Positions 7,046-14,441 of a stretch of DNA of 64,000 bases are shown here, in pieces. The stretch's first letter is position 1, and each line of letters opens with the position of its first letter. A program made the position numbers and the translations under genes. The notes under the pieces were generated by a model that was not told the origin of the DNA, searched no databases, and saw nothing but the letters and a program-made list of their open reading frames with translations. Location of the stretch: contig CP054936.1 of NCBI GenBank assembly GCA_013364255.1, positions 8,078,353 through 8,142,352 on the forward strand, read 5' to 3'. This DNA is from Streptomyces seoulensis. Lineage in GTDB: Bacteria; Actinomycetota; Actinomycetes; Streptomycetales; Streptomycetaceae.

Positions 7046-8895
7046 CCGCCCGCCGCGCGGACACCCGCGCACCGGGCGGCCGGGAACCCCGGCCCGGAGG
7101 AGGGCGCCGCCGCGCCGCCGCCCAGGTTGCGCGCGCTGACCGCGTCGCAGAGCCGTTCCGCCGCGGTGACCGCCGACTCCAGCGCCGTCAGGTCGCGGCC
7201 GGGGCGGCCCGGCTCGGCGTGGGCGTGGGCGACGGCGCGGCGGGCCCGGGCGAGCCGGTGGTAGGCGGCCCGGCGCAGCGCGTGCCGCTGGGCCGGGGCG
7301 GCGTCGCGGGACAGGTCCCGGTAGCGGCGGGCGGCGGCGAGCGCGGCCTCGGTCTGCGCGGCGGCCCGCCCGGCGGCCGAGTCGGGCCACAGCGCGAAGT
7401 GCGCCACGAGCACGATCGCGGCGGCCAGCGCGGTGTCGAGCAGCCGCGCCGAGTACAGCGCCCGGTGGTCGCCGAGCAGGTCCACCAGGACGAACACGAC
7501 CGCCGTGAGGCCCGTCGTGGCCAGCGCGTAGTGGTGGCGCACGCCCACGGCCATCACCGCGCCGAAGGCGGCGACCGCGCCGATCAGGACGTAGACGTCG
7601 GTGGTCAGCAGGGTGACCGCGCCGATGGCGGCCACGCCCGCCACGGTGCCCGCGCAGCGGTGCAGGGCCCGGCGCAGCACGGGAGCGAAGTCGGGCTTGT
7701 AGACGAAGGCCACCGTCATGGGCAGCCAGTAGCCGCGCGGGCCGTGCAGCAGCTCGGCGGCGAGCTGCGCGACCAGCACACAGCCCGCCAGCAGCACGGC
7801 GTAGCGCAGCTGCGCCGCCCGCCCGTGCCAGGGGAGCGCGGGCAGCCGCGCCGCCGTCTCGTCGGGACCGGCCGGCCCGGACCGCTCGGCCAGCGCGGCG
7901 AGGGCGCGCAGGGCGGGGGAGTCCGCGGCGGCGGCGGACGGCACGGGGGCGCCTCCGTCCGCGGGCACCGGCCGGACACCGGTACCGGCGGCCGGGCGGA
8001 CGGCGGACCGGGGCGCCGGGCGGACGGCGGTCCCGTGCGTCGTCCCGACGGGTGTCGCCCCGGCGGCGTGCGCGCCGGGCGCGGCGGGCGCCGCCGCCCG
8101 CGGCAGCAGACGCGCCGCCATCAGCAGGGGTGTTTCCCGCACGTGCCCGGGCAGCGCGCGGCCCTCCCACACCAGCGCGGAGGTCACCTCGCCCAGCCGT
8201 ACGGCTGTGTCGAAGGCGTCGCGCAGCGCGCCCAGCTCCGTGCCGGGCCGGACCCGCCGGGGCAGGTGGCGGCCCATCGCCTGGTGGGCGTGGTCGAGTG
8301 CGGCGGTCAGCCGGCGGCGGGCCGCCTCGGCCTCGGCCGAGCCCGCCGCCGACAGGGCCTCGGCGGCGGCCCGGTACACACCGAGGACGGCGTCGCGCTC
8401 GATGGCGTGCCGCCGCCACAGCCACGGCGTCGCGGACAGCGCGATCACCAGCGTCACCCCGCTCAGCAGCGCGAGCGGCGGCTGCCACCAGGGTCCCGGT
8501 ACGGGGATCCCGGCGCCGACGGTGACACCGAGCAGCAGATGCAGGCCGGCCACGGAGGACAGCGGGCCGCGCAGGCTGACCGCGCCGGCCAGCAGGGCGG
8601 CGGCCACCAGGCAGCCCGGCACCGCCAGCGGCTGCCCGCCGCGCAGCGCGAGAGCGCCGGCGAGCAGCCCGAGGGCGGCGGCCAGACCAACACAGCCGAG
8701 CCGCCGCAGCCGCAGCCGGTACGGATCGGAGCCGTCCTGGCCCACCGCCCACAGCGCGCCGATCCCCGCGAGCACGGCGGGGGTCAGGGCGCCGGTCAGG
8801 ACGCCGACGAGGAGCGGCACGGCCAGCGCGACGGCGCCCCTGGCCGCCGCCGCGAGGGGCACCGGGGTGAGCCGGACGCCGCGCGATGCCTGCAT
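7042..8895 (-). CDS. FUSC-family membrane transporter
   Basis: A 617-residue integral membrane protein with two blocks of membrane helices (about residues 10-170 and 340-500) separated by a soluble Ala/Pro/Arg-rich region. This is the arrangement of fusaric acid resistance/YccC-type aromatic acid exporters; the second block carries the conserved WLPMTVAFVYKPDFAPVLRRALHRCAGTVAG-type segment. The central linker (about 240-320) is low-complexity (repeats of AVRPA and TPVGTT). ATG at 8893-8895 is chosen for its upstream GAGGAG. It is the first gene of a two-gene operon with the LysR regulator. The substrate is unknown; aromatic acids are typical of the family. Confidence 0.85.
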   Translation of the reverse strand: MQASRGVRLTPVPLAAAARGAVALAVPLLVGVLTGALTPAVLAGIGALWAVGQDGSDPYRLRLRRLGCVGLAAALGLLAGALALRGGQPLAVPGCLVAAALLAGAVSLRGPLSSVAGLHLLLGVTVGAGIPVPGPWWQPPLALLSGVTLVIALSATPWLWRRHAIERDAVLGVYRAAAEALSAAGSAEAEAARRRLTAALDHAHQAMGRHLPRRVRPGTELGALRDAFDTAVRLGEVTSALVWEGRALPGHVRETPLLMAARLLPRAAAPAAPGAHAAGATPVGTTHGTAVRPAPRSAVRPAAGTGVRPVPADGGAPVPSAAAADSPALRALAALAERSGPAGPDETAARLPALPWHGRAAQLRYAVLLAGCVLVAQLAAELLHGPRGYWLPMTVAFVYKPDFAPVLRRALHRCAGTVAGVAAIGAVTLLTTDVYVLIGAVAAFGAVMAVGVRHHYALATTGLTAVVFVLVDLLGDHRALYSARLLDTALAAAIVLVAHFALWPDSAAGRAAAQTEAALAAARRYRDLSRDAAPAQRHALRRAAYHRLARARRAVAHAHAEPGRPGRDLTALESAVTAAERLCDAVSARNLGGGAAAPSSGPGFPAARCAGVRAAGG

Positions 8896-9051
8896 GGACG
8901 GATCGACTCCTCGGAGGCTGGGAAGGGAAGAAAAAGACGTCTTCCCATGGTCGGCTCCCGCGACGCATGCGTCCAATGCCTGCCGCACCTCATTCCCATG
9001 CCCCAAGGACATGTGTTCCGCCGCCCGGCTCCGGTCCTCGCCCCCTCGCCG

Positions 9052-10398
9052 TCAGGAGGCCGTGCAGGCGCCGACGGCCGGCAGGGCGGAGCTGCCGTTC
9101 TTGGCGACGGTGAAGCCGAAACTGGTCGAGGCGCCGGCCGCCAGGCTGCCGTTGTAGGTCGGCCGCACCGTCGCGACGGTGCCGCCGGCGTCCCAGCTAG
9201 GGCTGCCGTTCCACAGTGCGGTCACCTTCTGCGGGGAGGCGAAGGCGACCGGCACGCTCCAGCCGGTGATGGGGGAGGAGCCCGCCTTCACGGTGACCTC
9301 GCCGTTGTAGCCGTCACTCCAGTCGGCGGTCCTGGCGAAGGTGACGGTGCACGTGGCGCCGGTGCCCCCGCCGCCCCCGCCGCCGGTGCCGCCGAGCGCG
9401 GCGAGGACGGCGTCGTAGGCGGGCTTCTTCGCGTAGTTGGAGTCGAACAGCAGCGGAGTGCCGCTGGAGCGCCAAGAGTACTTGTCGGTGACGCCCCACA
9501 CGGTCATGCCGGTGCAGCGGGTGACGGCGAGGCAGGCCTTGACGACGGTGCCGTAGCTGGTGGCCTGCGCGGCGCCGGAGCCCTCGATGTCCAGCTCGGT
9601 GATCTGCACGTCGACGCCGAGGTCGGCGAAGCGCTGGAGGTTGGCCTGGTAGTCGGAGGGGACCGGGGAGGCGCTGTTGAAGTGGGACTGGAAGCCCACG
9701 CAGTCGATCGGCACGCCGCGGGACTTGAAGTCCTTGACCATGGCGTAGACCGCGTTGCTCTTCGCGTTGACGCCGTCGGTGTTGTAGTCGTTGTAGCAGA
9801 GCTTGGCGTCCGGATCGACGGACCGGGCGGTGCGGAAGGCCTCCTCGATGAAGCCGTTGCCCAGCTTGTCCTGGAAGGGCGAGCTGCGCCGGGCGCCGCT
9901 GGAGCCGTCCTGGAACGCCTCGTTGACCACGTCCCAGGCGTAGATCTTGCCCTTGTAGTGCTGCATGAGCTGGGTGATGTGGTTGTTCATCGCCGTGCGC
10001 AGGTCGCTCGCGGCCAGTCCGGAGACCCAGGAGGGCAGCTGCGAGTGCCACACCAGTGTGTGCCCGCGGACCTTCATCCCCTTGCTCTGCGCGTGGCTGA
10101 CGATCTGGTCGGCGGCGGTGAAGGTGAACGCGCCGCGGGTGGACTCGGTGGCGTCCCACTTCATCTCGTTCTCCGGCGTCACCGCCCCGAACTCCTGGTC
10201 GAGCGTGTTCGCGTACGCCGCTTCGCCCAGGTGGTTCGCCGCCACCGCCGTACCGAAGTAGCGGCCCTTCCCGGCCGCCGCCGAGGCCAGCGAGTCGGCG
10301 GCCGAGGCGCTGTGCGACAGGGCCGTGACGGTGGCCGCGGCGAGCAGCACGGACGTCAGCGCCCGGGCTGCCGGCCGGGCTCGTTTAAGCGTGAGCAT
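9052..10398 (-). CDS. Secreted endo-1,4-beta-xylanase, GH10 with CBM2
   Basis: Cleaves internal beta-1,4 bonds of xylan outside the cell. A signal peptide (residues 1-33, ending ASA-AD) leads into a GH10 TIM barrel. The acid/base Glu160 is in DVVNEAF, the nucleophile Glu268 in QITELDIEG, and the substrate-binding TPENEMKW and GHTLVWHSQ motifs are intact. A Gly-rich linker (about 336-345) joins a family 2 carbohydrate-binding module (about 347-448) with the terminal Cys pair. Start ATG follows AAGGAG. The palindrome CGAAAGTTTCG lies 16-26 bases upstream. It is divergent from a CBM2-bearing esterase with the mirror-image operator, so the two probably work together on acetylated or feruloylated xylan. 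Confidence 0.95.
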   Translation of the reverse strand: MLTLKRARPAARALTSVLLAAATVTALSHSASAADSLASAAAGKGRYFGTAVAANHLGEAAYANTLDQEFGAVTPENEMKWDATESTRGAFTFTAADQIVSHAQSKGMKVRGHTLVWHSQLPSWVSGLAASDLRTAMNNHITQLMQHYKGKIYAWDVVNEAFQDGSSGARRSSPFQDKLGNGFIEEAFRTARSVDPDAKLCYNDYNTDGVNAKSNAVYAMVKDFKSRGVPIDCVGFQSHFNSASPVPSDYQANLQRFADLGVDVQITELDIEGSGAAQATSYGTVVKACLAVTRCTGMTVWGVTDKYSWRSSGTPLLFDSNYAKKPAYDAVLAALGGTGGGGGGGTGATCTVTFARTADWSDGYNGEVTVKAGSSPITGWSVPVAFASPQKVTALWNGSPSWDAGGTVATVRPTYNGSLAAGASTSFGFTVAKNGSSALPAVGACTAS

Positions 10399-10413
10399 GA
10401 CAGCTCCTTGTCT

Positions 10414-10424
10414 CGAAAGTTTCG
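10414..10424 (-). promoter_or_regulatory. Xylanase-type operator palindrome (left copy)
   Basis: Perfect 11-bp palindrome CGAAAGTTTCG, 16 bases upstream of the xylanase start and just upstream of its Shine-Dalgarno. The CGAAANTTTCG motif is known from promoter regions of Streptomyces xylanase and xylan-esterase genes, where it mediates repression. The cognate repressor is not in this window. Confidence 0.75.
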
Positions 10425-10613
10425 GTCACGAGGTCGAATGTGACGCGCAGATTACGAAGGGAGCCGAGGCCGGTCAACGGTTCGCGCGCACTCTCCCGGC
10501 GGTTGGCCGAAAGCCCGGCTCCGTGACAGGGCTAGCCCGCCGGGAGAGGGCGGAACGATTGACGCGACTCCGCGACCCCCCTAGCGTGGCCCGGCACCTT
10601 CCCGAAACCAGTC

Positions 10614-10624
10614 CGAAACTTTCG
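10614..10624 (+). promoter_or_regulatory. Xylanase-type operator palindrome (right copy)
   Basis: Perfect 11-bp palindrome CGAAACTTTCG, 17 bases upstream of the esterase start, so placed almost exactly as the copy before the xylanase. A half-site CGAAAC lies ten bases further upstream (10603-10608). The paired positions imply co-regulation of the divergent genes. Confidence 0.75.
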
Positions 10625-10640
10625 AACTCAGGACGGTGTC

Positions 10641-11933
10641 ATGATCCGAAGAAGGCCGGTCCTCCGGCCCCTGCTGACCGCTCTGCTCGCCGGCGTAGTA
10701 CCGCTGCTCGCCGCCCTGACGCTCGCCGCGCCCGCCGCCCGGGCGGCCGCCCTCACCGAGGTGACCGGGTTCGGCGCCAACCCCAGCAACCTGCGCATGT
10801 ACGTCTACCGCCCCGACGGCGCCCCGGCCCACCCGGCGGTCGTCGTGGCGGTGCACTACTGCACCGGCTCCGGCCCCGCCTTCTACTCCGGCACCGAGTT
10901 CGCCTCCCTCGCCGACCGGTACGGCTTCCTCGTCGTCTACCCCTCGGCCACCCGCGAGGGCGGCTGCTTCGACGTGTCCTCGCCCCAGGCGCTGCGGCGC
11001 GGCGGCGGCAGCGACCCGGTCGGCATCATGTCGATGGTGACCTACGCGGAGCAGCACTACGGCGGCGACCCGGACCGCGTCTACGTCACCGGCGCCTCCT
11101 CCGGCGCGATGATGACCAACGTCCTGCTCGGCGACTACCCCGACGTCTTCAAGGCCGGTGCCGCCTTCATGGGCGTACCCTTCGGCTGCTTCGCCACGAC
11201 CGACGGATCGAGCTGGAACAGCGCCTGCGCCGACGGCGTCCTGACCAAGTCCCCCCAGCAGTGGGGCGACCTGGTGCGCGCCGCCTATCCCGGCTACAGC
11301 GGGCCCCGGCCCCGGATGCAGCTGTGGCACGGCACCGAGGACACCACGCTGCGCTACCCGAATCTCGGCGAGGAGATCAAGCAGTGGACCGACGTGCTCG
11401 GGGTGAGCGGGACGCCCGCCGCCACCGACCACCCGCAGTCCGCCTGGACCCGCACCCGCTACGGCGGCACCGGTGACCGGGCGCCCGTCGAGGCCGTCAG
11501 CGTCCAGGGCGCCGGACACACCCTGCCCGCCGCGGGCATGGCCGCCCGCGCCGTCGCCTTCTTCGGACTGGACTCCGCCACCACGCCGCCGACCGACCCG
11601 CCCACCACGCCCGCGGCCGCCTGCCGGGTGACGTACACGGCCAGCACCTGGAACACCGGCCTGACGGCCTCCGTCACCCTCACCAACACCGGCGCCGCAC
11701 CGGTCGACGGCTGGGCGCTGACCTTCACCCTGCCGGCCGGACAGACCCTCACCTCCGGCTGGAATGCCGTCTTCGCGTCGTCCGGCGGCACGGTCACCGC
11801 GCGCAACGCGGCCTACAACGCGACCCTGGCCCCCGGGGCCTCCACCACCCTCGGCTACCAGGCCACCCACACCGGGAACACTGGAGCGCCCGCGTCCTTC
11901 AGCCTCAACGGCGCGCTCTGTCAGGCCGGCTGA
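10641..11933 (+). CDS. Secreted CE1/PHB-depolymerase-like esterase with CBM2
   Basis: Signal peptide (residues 1-36, ending ARA-AA), then an alpha/beta-hydrolase domain of the PHB depolymerase/feruloyl/acetylxylan esterase group. The nucleophile Ser154 sits in GASSGAMM, the catalytic His is in QGAGHTLP (about 293), and HYCTGSG and VVYPSA match the family. A Thr/Pro linker (about 314-325) leads to a family 2 cellulose/xylan-binding module. The divergent xylanase and shared operator make acetylxylan or feruloyl esterase the best call; PHB depolymerase is less likely because the binding module targets polysaccharide. Confidence 0.9.
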   Translation: MIRRRPVLRPLLTALLAGVVPLLAALTLAAPAARAAALTEVTGFGANPSNLRMYVYRPDGAPAHPAVVVAVHYCTGSGPAFYSGTEFASLADRYGFLVVYPSATREGGCFDVSSPQALRRGGGSDPVGIMSMVTYAEQHYGGDPDRVYVTGASSGAMMTNVLLGDYPDVFKAGAAFMGVPFGCFATTDGSSWNSACADGVLTKSPQQWGDLVRAAYPGYSGPRPRMQLWHGTEDTTLRYPNLGEEIKQWTDVLGVSGTPAATDHPQSAWTRTRYGGTGDRAPVEAVSVQGAGHTLPAAGMAARAVAFFGLDSATTPPTDPPTTPAAACRVTYTASTWNTGLTASVTLTNTGAAPVDGWALTFTLPAGQTLTSGWNAVFASSGGTVTARNAAYNATLAPGASTTLGYQATHTGNTGAPASFSLNGALCQAG

Positions 11934-12056
11934 GCGGGCTTCGGCACGGGAGCGGTGCCGGGTTGGAACGGGTGTTCGTCATCCGTCCGTCCGGACCTCG
12001 CTCGTCCGTGGGAGCCGTACCCGACTCGCCGACGCGGCGGTCCTTGGATCTGCCAG

Positions 12057-12097
12057 CCTCCCTGATGCCGGCGCACCGTGCGCCGGCATCAGGGAGG
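12057..12097. terminator. Perfect 19-bp stem hairpin
   Basis: Left arm 12057-12075 and right arm 12079-12097 are exact complements around a CCG loop. It lies 124 bases after the esterase stop and probably ends that transcript. The right arm ends in GGGAGG, which is also the only Shine-Dalgarno for the small reading frame that begins at 12105. Confidence 0.8.
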
Positions 12098-12104
12098 TGG
12101 GCGT

Positions 12105-12374
12105 TTGTCCGGGCAGATCGGCCGCGTCGGCGGCCGGCAGGTAGTGGCGGTCCTGGCCCTGGGGGGCGGTCTCCTGCTGGGTCCGGTCCTGCCCGCCCAG
12201 GCGGCCGAGGCGGGCACGTCGGGAGGAACCGACACCGGCCCCGCCCCGACCCTGGACACGGTCCACGACCTCGCCGCCCACGGCCCCGCCGCCCCCGTCC
12301 TGGTGCCCGCGACCGGCCGGCCCGTCACCCGGCCCGGCGGCCGGACCGTGGGCCACGGGTACGGCAGGCGATAG
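12105..12374 (+). CDS. Possible small secreted protein (89 aa, TTG start)
   Basis: Reading from a TTG at 12105, eight bases after GGGAGG, gives a basic N-terminus, a hydrophobic core (VVAVLALGGGLLLGPVL) and a good signal-peptidase site (AQA-AEA), then about 60 residues rich in Gly, Pro, Thr and His. No domain is recognised. Codon-position bias fits coding DNA, but the gene is short and its ribosome site is buried in the preceding hairpin, so it could be an unexpressed frame. No homologue comes to mind. Confidence 0.4.
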   Translation: MSGQIGRVGGRQVVAVLALGGGLLLGPVLPAQAAEAGTSGGTDTGPAPTLDTVHDLAAHGPAAPVLVPATGRPVTRPGGRTVGHGYGRR

Positions 12375-12449
12375 CGCCCACGGGCACGGCAGGCGCTGGC
12401 GCCGCGCGCGGCGGGTGACCAGGGCCGACGGACCGGGCCCGGCGGGTGG

Positions 12450-13463
12450 TCAGGGGCGCAGGATCAGACGGACGGGGTCGCCCTCCTTCTTCTCCAGGCG
12501 CTCCACCGCCCGCGCCGCCTCGGCCAGCGGCAGCACGCCGCTGATGGAGGCGGAGAAGTCTACCCGGCCGCCCTCGATCAGCCGCAGCAACTGCGGCAGC
12601 GCCACTGGCATGTCGGAGCCGTAGTGGCCGAGGATCTGCTGCTGGAGGTAGCTGAAGCGGGTGCCGTCCGCGACGCTGAGCGGCTGGTCGGTCAGTCCGA
12701 CCAGGACGAGCCGCCCCTTGGGCGCCAGCACCGACAGGGCCTGCGACCGTACGGCCGGCACCCCGGCGAAGTCGAACGCCGCCGCGAGCCCGGCCCCCGC
12801 GGTGACCGCGCCGATCCGGGCCCGCAGCCCGGGGTCGGCCGAGTCCAGCGCGAGGTCGGCGCCGGCGGCCAGGGCGCGTTCACGGGCCACCGGGTTGGGG
12901 TCGACGGCCACGATCGGGCAGGCGCCCACCGTGCGCAGCAACTGCACGGCGTGCACGCCCAGTCCGCCCGCGCCCCACACGCCGACCGCCTCGGCGGGCC
13001 GCACCGCGCCGGTGCCGGTGACGGCGCCCCACGGCGTCGACACGGCGTCCGGGATGATCGCGCCCTGCTCGAACGGGATGGCGTCCGGCAGCGCCGTCAG
13101 GGCGGCGGCCGAGGACAGCGCGTACTCGGCCCAGCCGCCGTCGTAGTCCACGCCGCGGGTGTAGGTCACGCCGCCGCGCGTCTCACCCGCGTACAGCACC
13201 ACCCGCTGCCCCTCGGTCCAGGCGGTGACGCCCGCGCCGACCTCGGCGACGGTGCCCGACACCTCGTGGCCGAGGGTCACCGTGTCGCCCTCCAGCAGCA
13301 GTGGCGTCAGGGTGCCGTCGATCAGGTGCACGTCGGACAGGCACACGCCGGCGGCCGCCACCTTGACCAGCACCTCCCCGGGCCCCGGCTGCGGCTTCGG
13401 CACCTGCTCCAGGCGCAGGGTGCGGCTGGGGACGTGCAGCCGGGCGGCGAGCATCCGGTCCAT
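12450..13463 (-). CDS. Zinc-type alcohol dehydrogenase (MDR family)
   Basis: A 337-residue medium-chain dehydrogenase/reductase. The catalytic-zinc ligands are visible as GVCLSDVH (Cys about 41) and GHEVSG (His about 66), and the Rossmann motif as VWGAGGLGVHAVQLL followed by an acidic residue in VAVDPN, which favours NAD(H). The four-cysteine structural-zinc loop of classic ADHs is absent. The gene is divergent from a TetR regulator with 113 bp between the starts, so it is the likely target of that regulator. Substrate unknown. Confidence 0.88.
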   Translation of the reverse strand: MDRMLAARLHVPSRTLRLEQVPKPQPGPGEVLVKVAAAGVCLSDVHLIDGTLTPLLLEGDTVTLGHEVSGTVAEVGAGVTAWTEGQRVVLYAGETRGGVTYTRGVDYDGGWAEYALSSAAALTALPDAIPFEQGAIIPDAVSTPWGAVTGTGAVRPAEAVGVWGAGGLGVHAVQLLRTVGACPIVAVDPNPVARERALAAGADLALDSADPGLRARIGAVTAGAGLAAAFDFAGVPAVRSQALSVLAPKGRLVLVGLTDQPLSVADGTRFSYLQQQILGHYGSDMPVALPQLLRLIEGGRVDFSASISGVLPLAEAARAVERLEKKEGDPVRLILRP

Positions 13464-13548
13464 GGGGGCGACCTCCTCGATGGGGCGGCGACCTCGGCCC
13501 TATCGCAGGTCACCTTGCTTTGCACCGTACGACGACGCACCGAACAAC

Positions 13549-13562
13549 GCAAGCAGACTTGC
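13549..13562. promoter_or_regulatory. Candidate TetR operator between adh and tetR
   Basis: Interrupted palindrome GCAAGCAGACTTGC (5-bp arms, 4-bp centre), 15 bases upstream of the TetR start in the only intergenic space the divergent genes share. The position suits an auto-repressor controlling both genes. A single short palindrome is weak evidence by itself. Confidence 0.45.
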
Positions 13563-13576
13563 ATTAGCATCTGAGT

Positions 13577-14191
13577 ATGACGGACACCACCCCGGACCCC
13601 GACCCGGCGCGGACTCCCGTGCCGCCCCTGCGCCGCCGGGGCGAGCGGATGCGGCAGGCGGTGCTCGCCGCCGCGGTGGACCTGCTGACCACCCAGGGGC
13701 TGGCCGGCGCGACCGTCGCGGCCGTCGCCCGCGCGGCCGGCGTGCACGAGACGTCGGTCTACCGGCGCTGGGGAAGCCGCGAGAACCTGATCCTGGACGC
13801 GCTGACCAGCGGCCTCGACACCGCCCTGCCGATCCCCGACACCGGCGGCGTCCGCGACGACCTGGTGCGCTTCTTCACCGCGCTGGCGCACCTGCTGGAC
13901 ACCGCCCAGGGCCAGGCCCTGCTGCGGCTGAGCGTCGAGCGCGACGACACGCTCGACGACCGCCGCGGCCCCTACTGGAGCGAGCGCCTGGACCGCGCCG
14001 CCGCCATGGTCCAGCGCGGTGTCGAGCGCGGCGAACTGGCCGCCGGCGCCGACCCCGGGCTGCTGGTGGAGGCGGTCAGCGGACCGCTGTTCACCCGCGT
14101 CCTGCTCAGCGGCGCCCCCGTCGGCCCGGCCTACGTGGAGCGGCTGGTCGACCTGGCGCTGAACGGCGCCCGGCCCCGCCGGGAGCCCTGA
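13577..14191 (+). CDS. TetR/AcrR-family regulator
   Basis: A 204-residue regulator with an N-terminal helix-turn-helix (residues about 25-65: LAAAVDLLTTQGLAGATVAAVARAAGVHETSVYRRWGSRENL) and a helical ligand-binding C-terminal domain with the LVEAVSGPLFTRVLL segment of TetR_C proteins. It is divergent from the zinc alcohol dehydrogenase and probably represses it and itself. Starts at ATG 13577. Confidence 0.9.
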   Translation: MTDTTPDPDPARTPVPPLRRRGERMRQAVLAAAVDLLTTQGLAGATVAAVARAAGVHETSVYRRWGSRENLILDALTSGLDTALPIPDTGGVRDDLVRFFTALAHLLDTAQGQALLRLSVERDDTLDDRRGPYWSERLDRAAAMVQRGVERGELAAGADPGLLVEAVSGPLFTRVLLSGAPVGPAYVERLVDLALNGARPRREP

Positions 14192-14309
14192 GCCGCGCCG
14201 CCGAGGCGTTCGGGTGACAGCGCGCGCCTCGCCGGGCGCGCGCGCCGCGCGCGGGCTACGGTGGAGGCACGGCAGCCGCACCGGACCTCAACTCCCGGAC
14301 GGCGAACGC

Positions 14310-14379
14310 GCGTTGGTGGTCCAAGGAAAGACACCCCGCTTCCCGCGGGGAGATGCAGGTGCAAGGCCTGCCCAACGCT
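14310..14379 (+). tRNA. tRNA-Gly (anticodon UCC), non-canonical T-loop
   Basis: A complete cloverleaf can be drawn by hand. The acceptor stem GCGTTGG (14310-14316) pairs perfectly with CCAACGC (14372-14378), and the discriminator is U (14379). The D-arm 14319-14332 has three pairs, with A14 and the GG of the D-loop present. The anticodon stem CCCCG (14334-14338) pairs with CGGGG (14346-14350) around loop CTTCCCG, giving U33 and anticodon UCC. The variable loop has four bases. The T-stem GCAGG/CCTGC is perfect, but its loop is TGCAAGG rather than TTCRANN. G1-C72, C2-G71, G3-C70, C35, C36 and U73 are all glycine identity elements. The CCA end is not encoded. A strong hairpin follows within eight bases. 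Confidence 0.85.
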
Positions 14380-14386
14380 CGCGACA

Positions 14387-14422
14387 CCTCGGCCCCCACC
14401 CGGCATCGGGTGGGGGCCGAGG
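14387..14422. terminator. Bidirectional hairpin terminator after tRNA-Gly
   Basis: Perfect 16-bp stem (14387-14402 with 14407-14422) closed by a GCAT loop, eight bases past the end of the tRNA and 19 bases from the convergent aldo/keto reductase stop. It can terminate both. Confidence 0.85.
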
Positions 14423-14441
14423 CGGGTCCGGCACGCGGAGG

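Noticed and set aside
14192..14309. Strong promoter for the tRNA-Gly gene
   Set aside because: TACGGT at 14257-14262 could be a -10 box, but nothing like TTGACA lies 16-19 bp upstream, so it is not listed as a feature.
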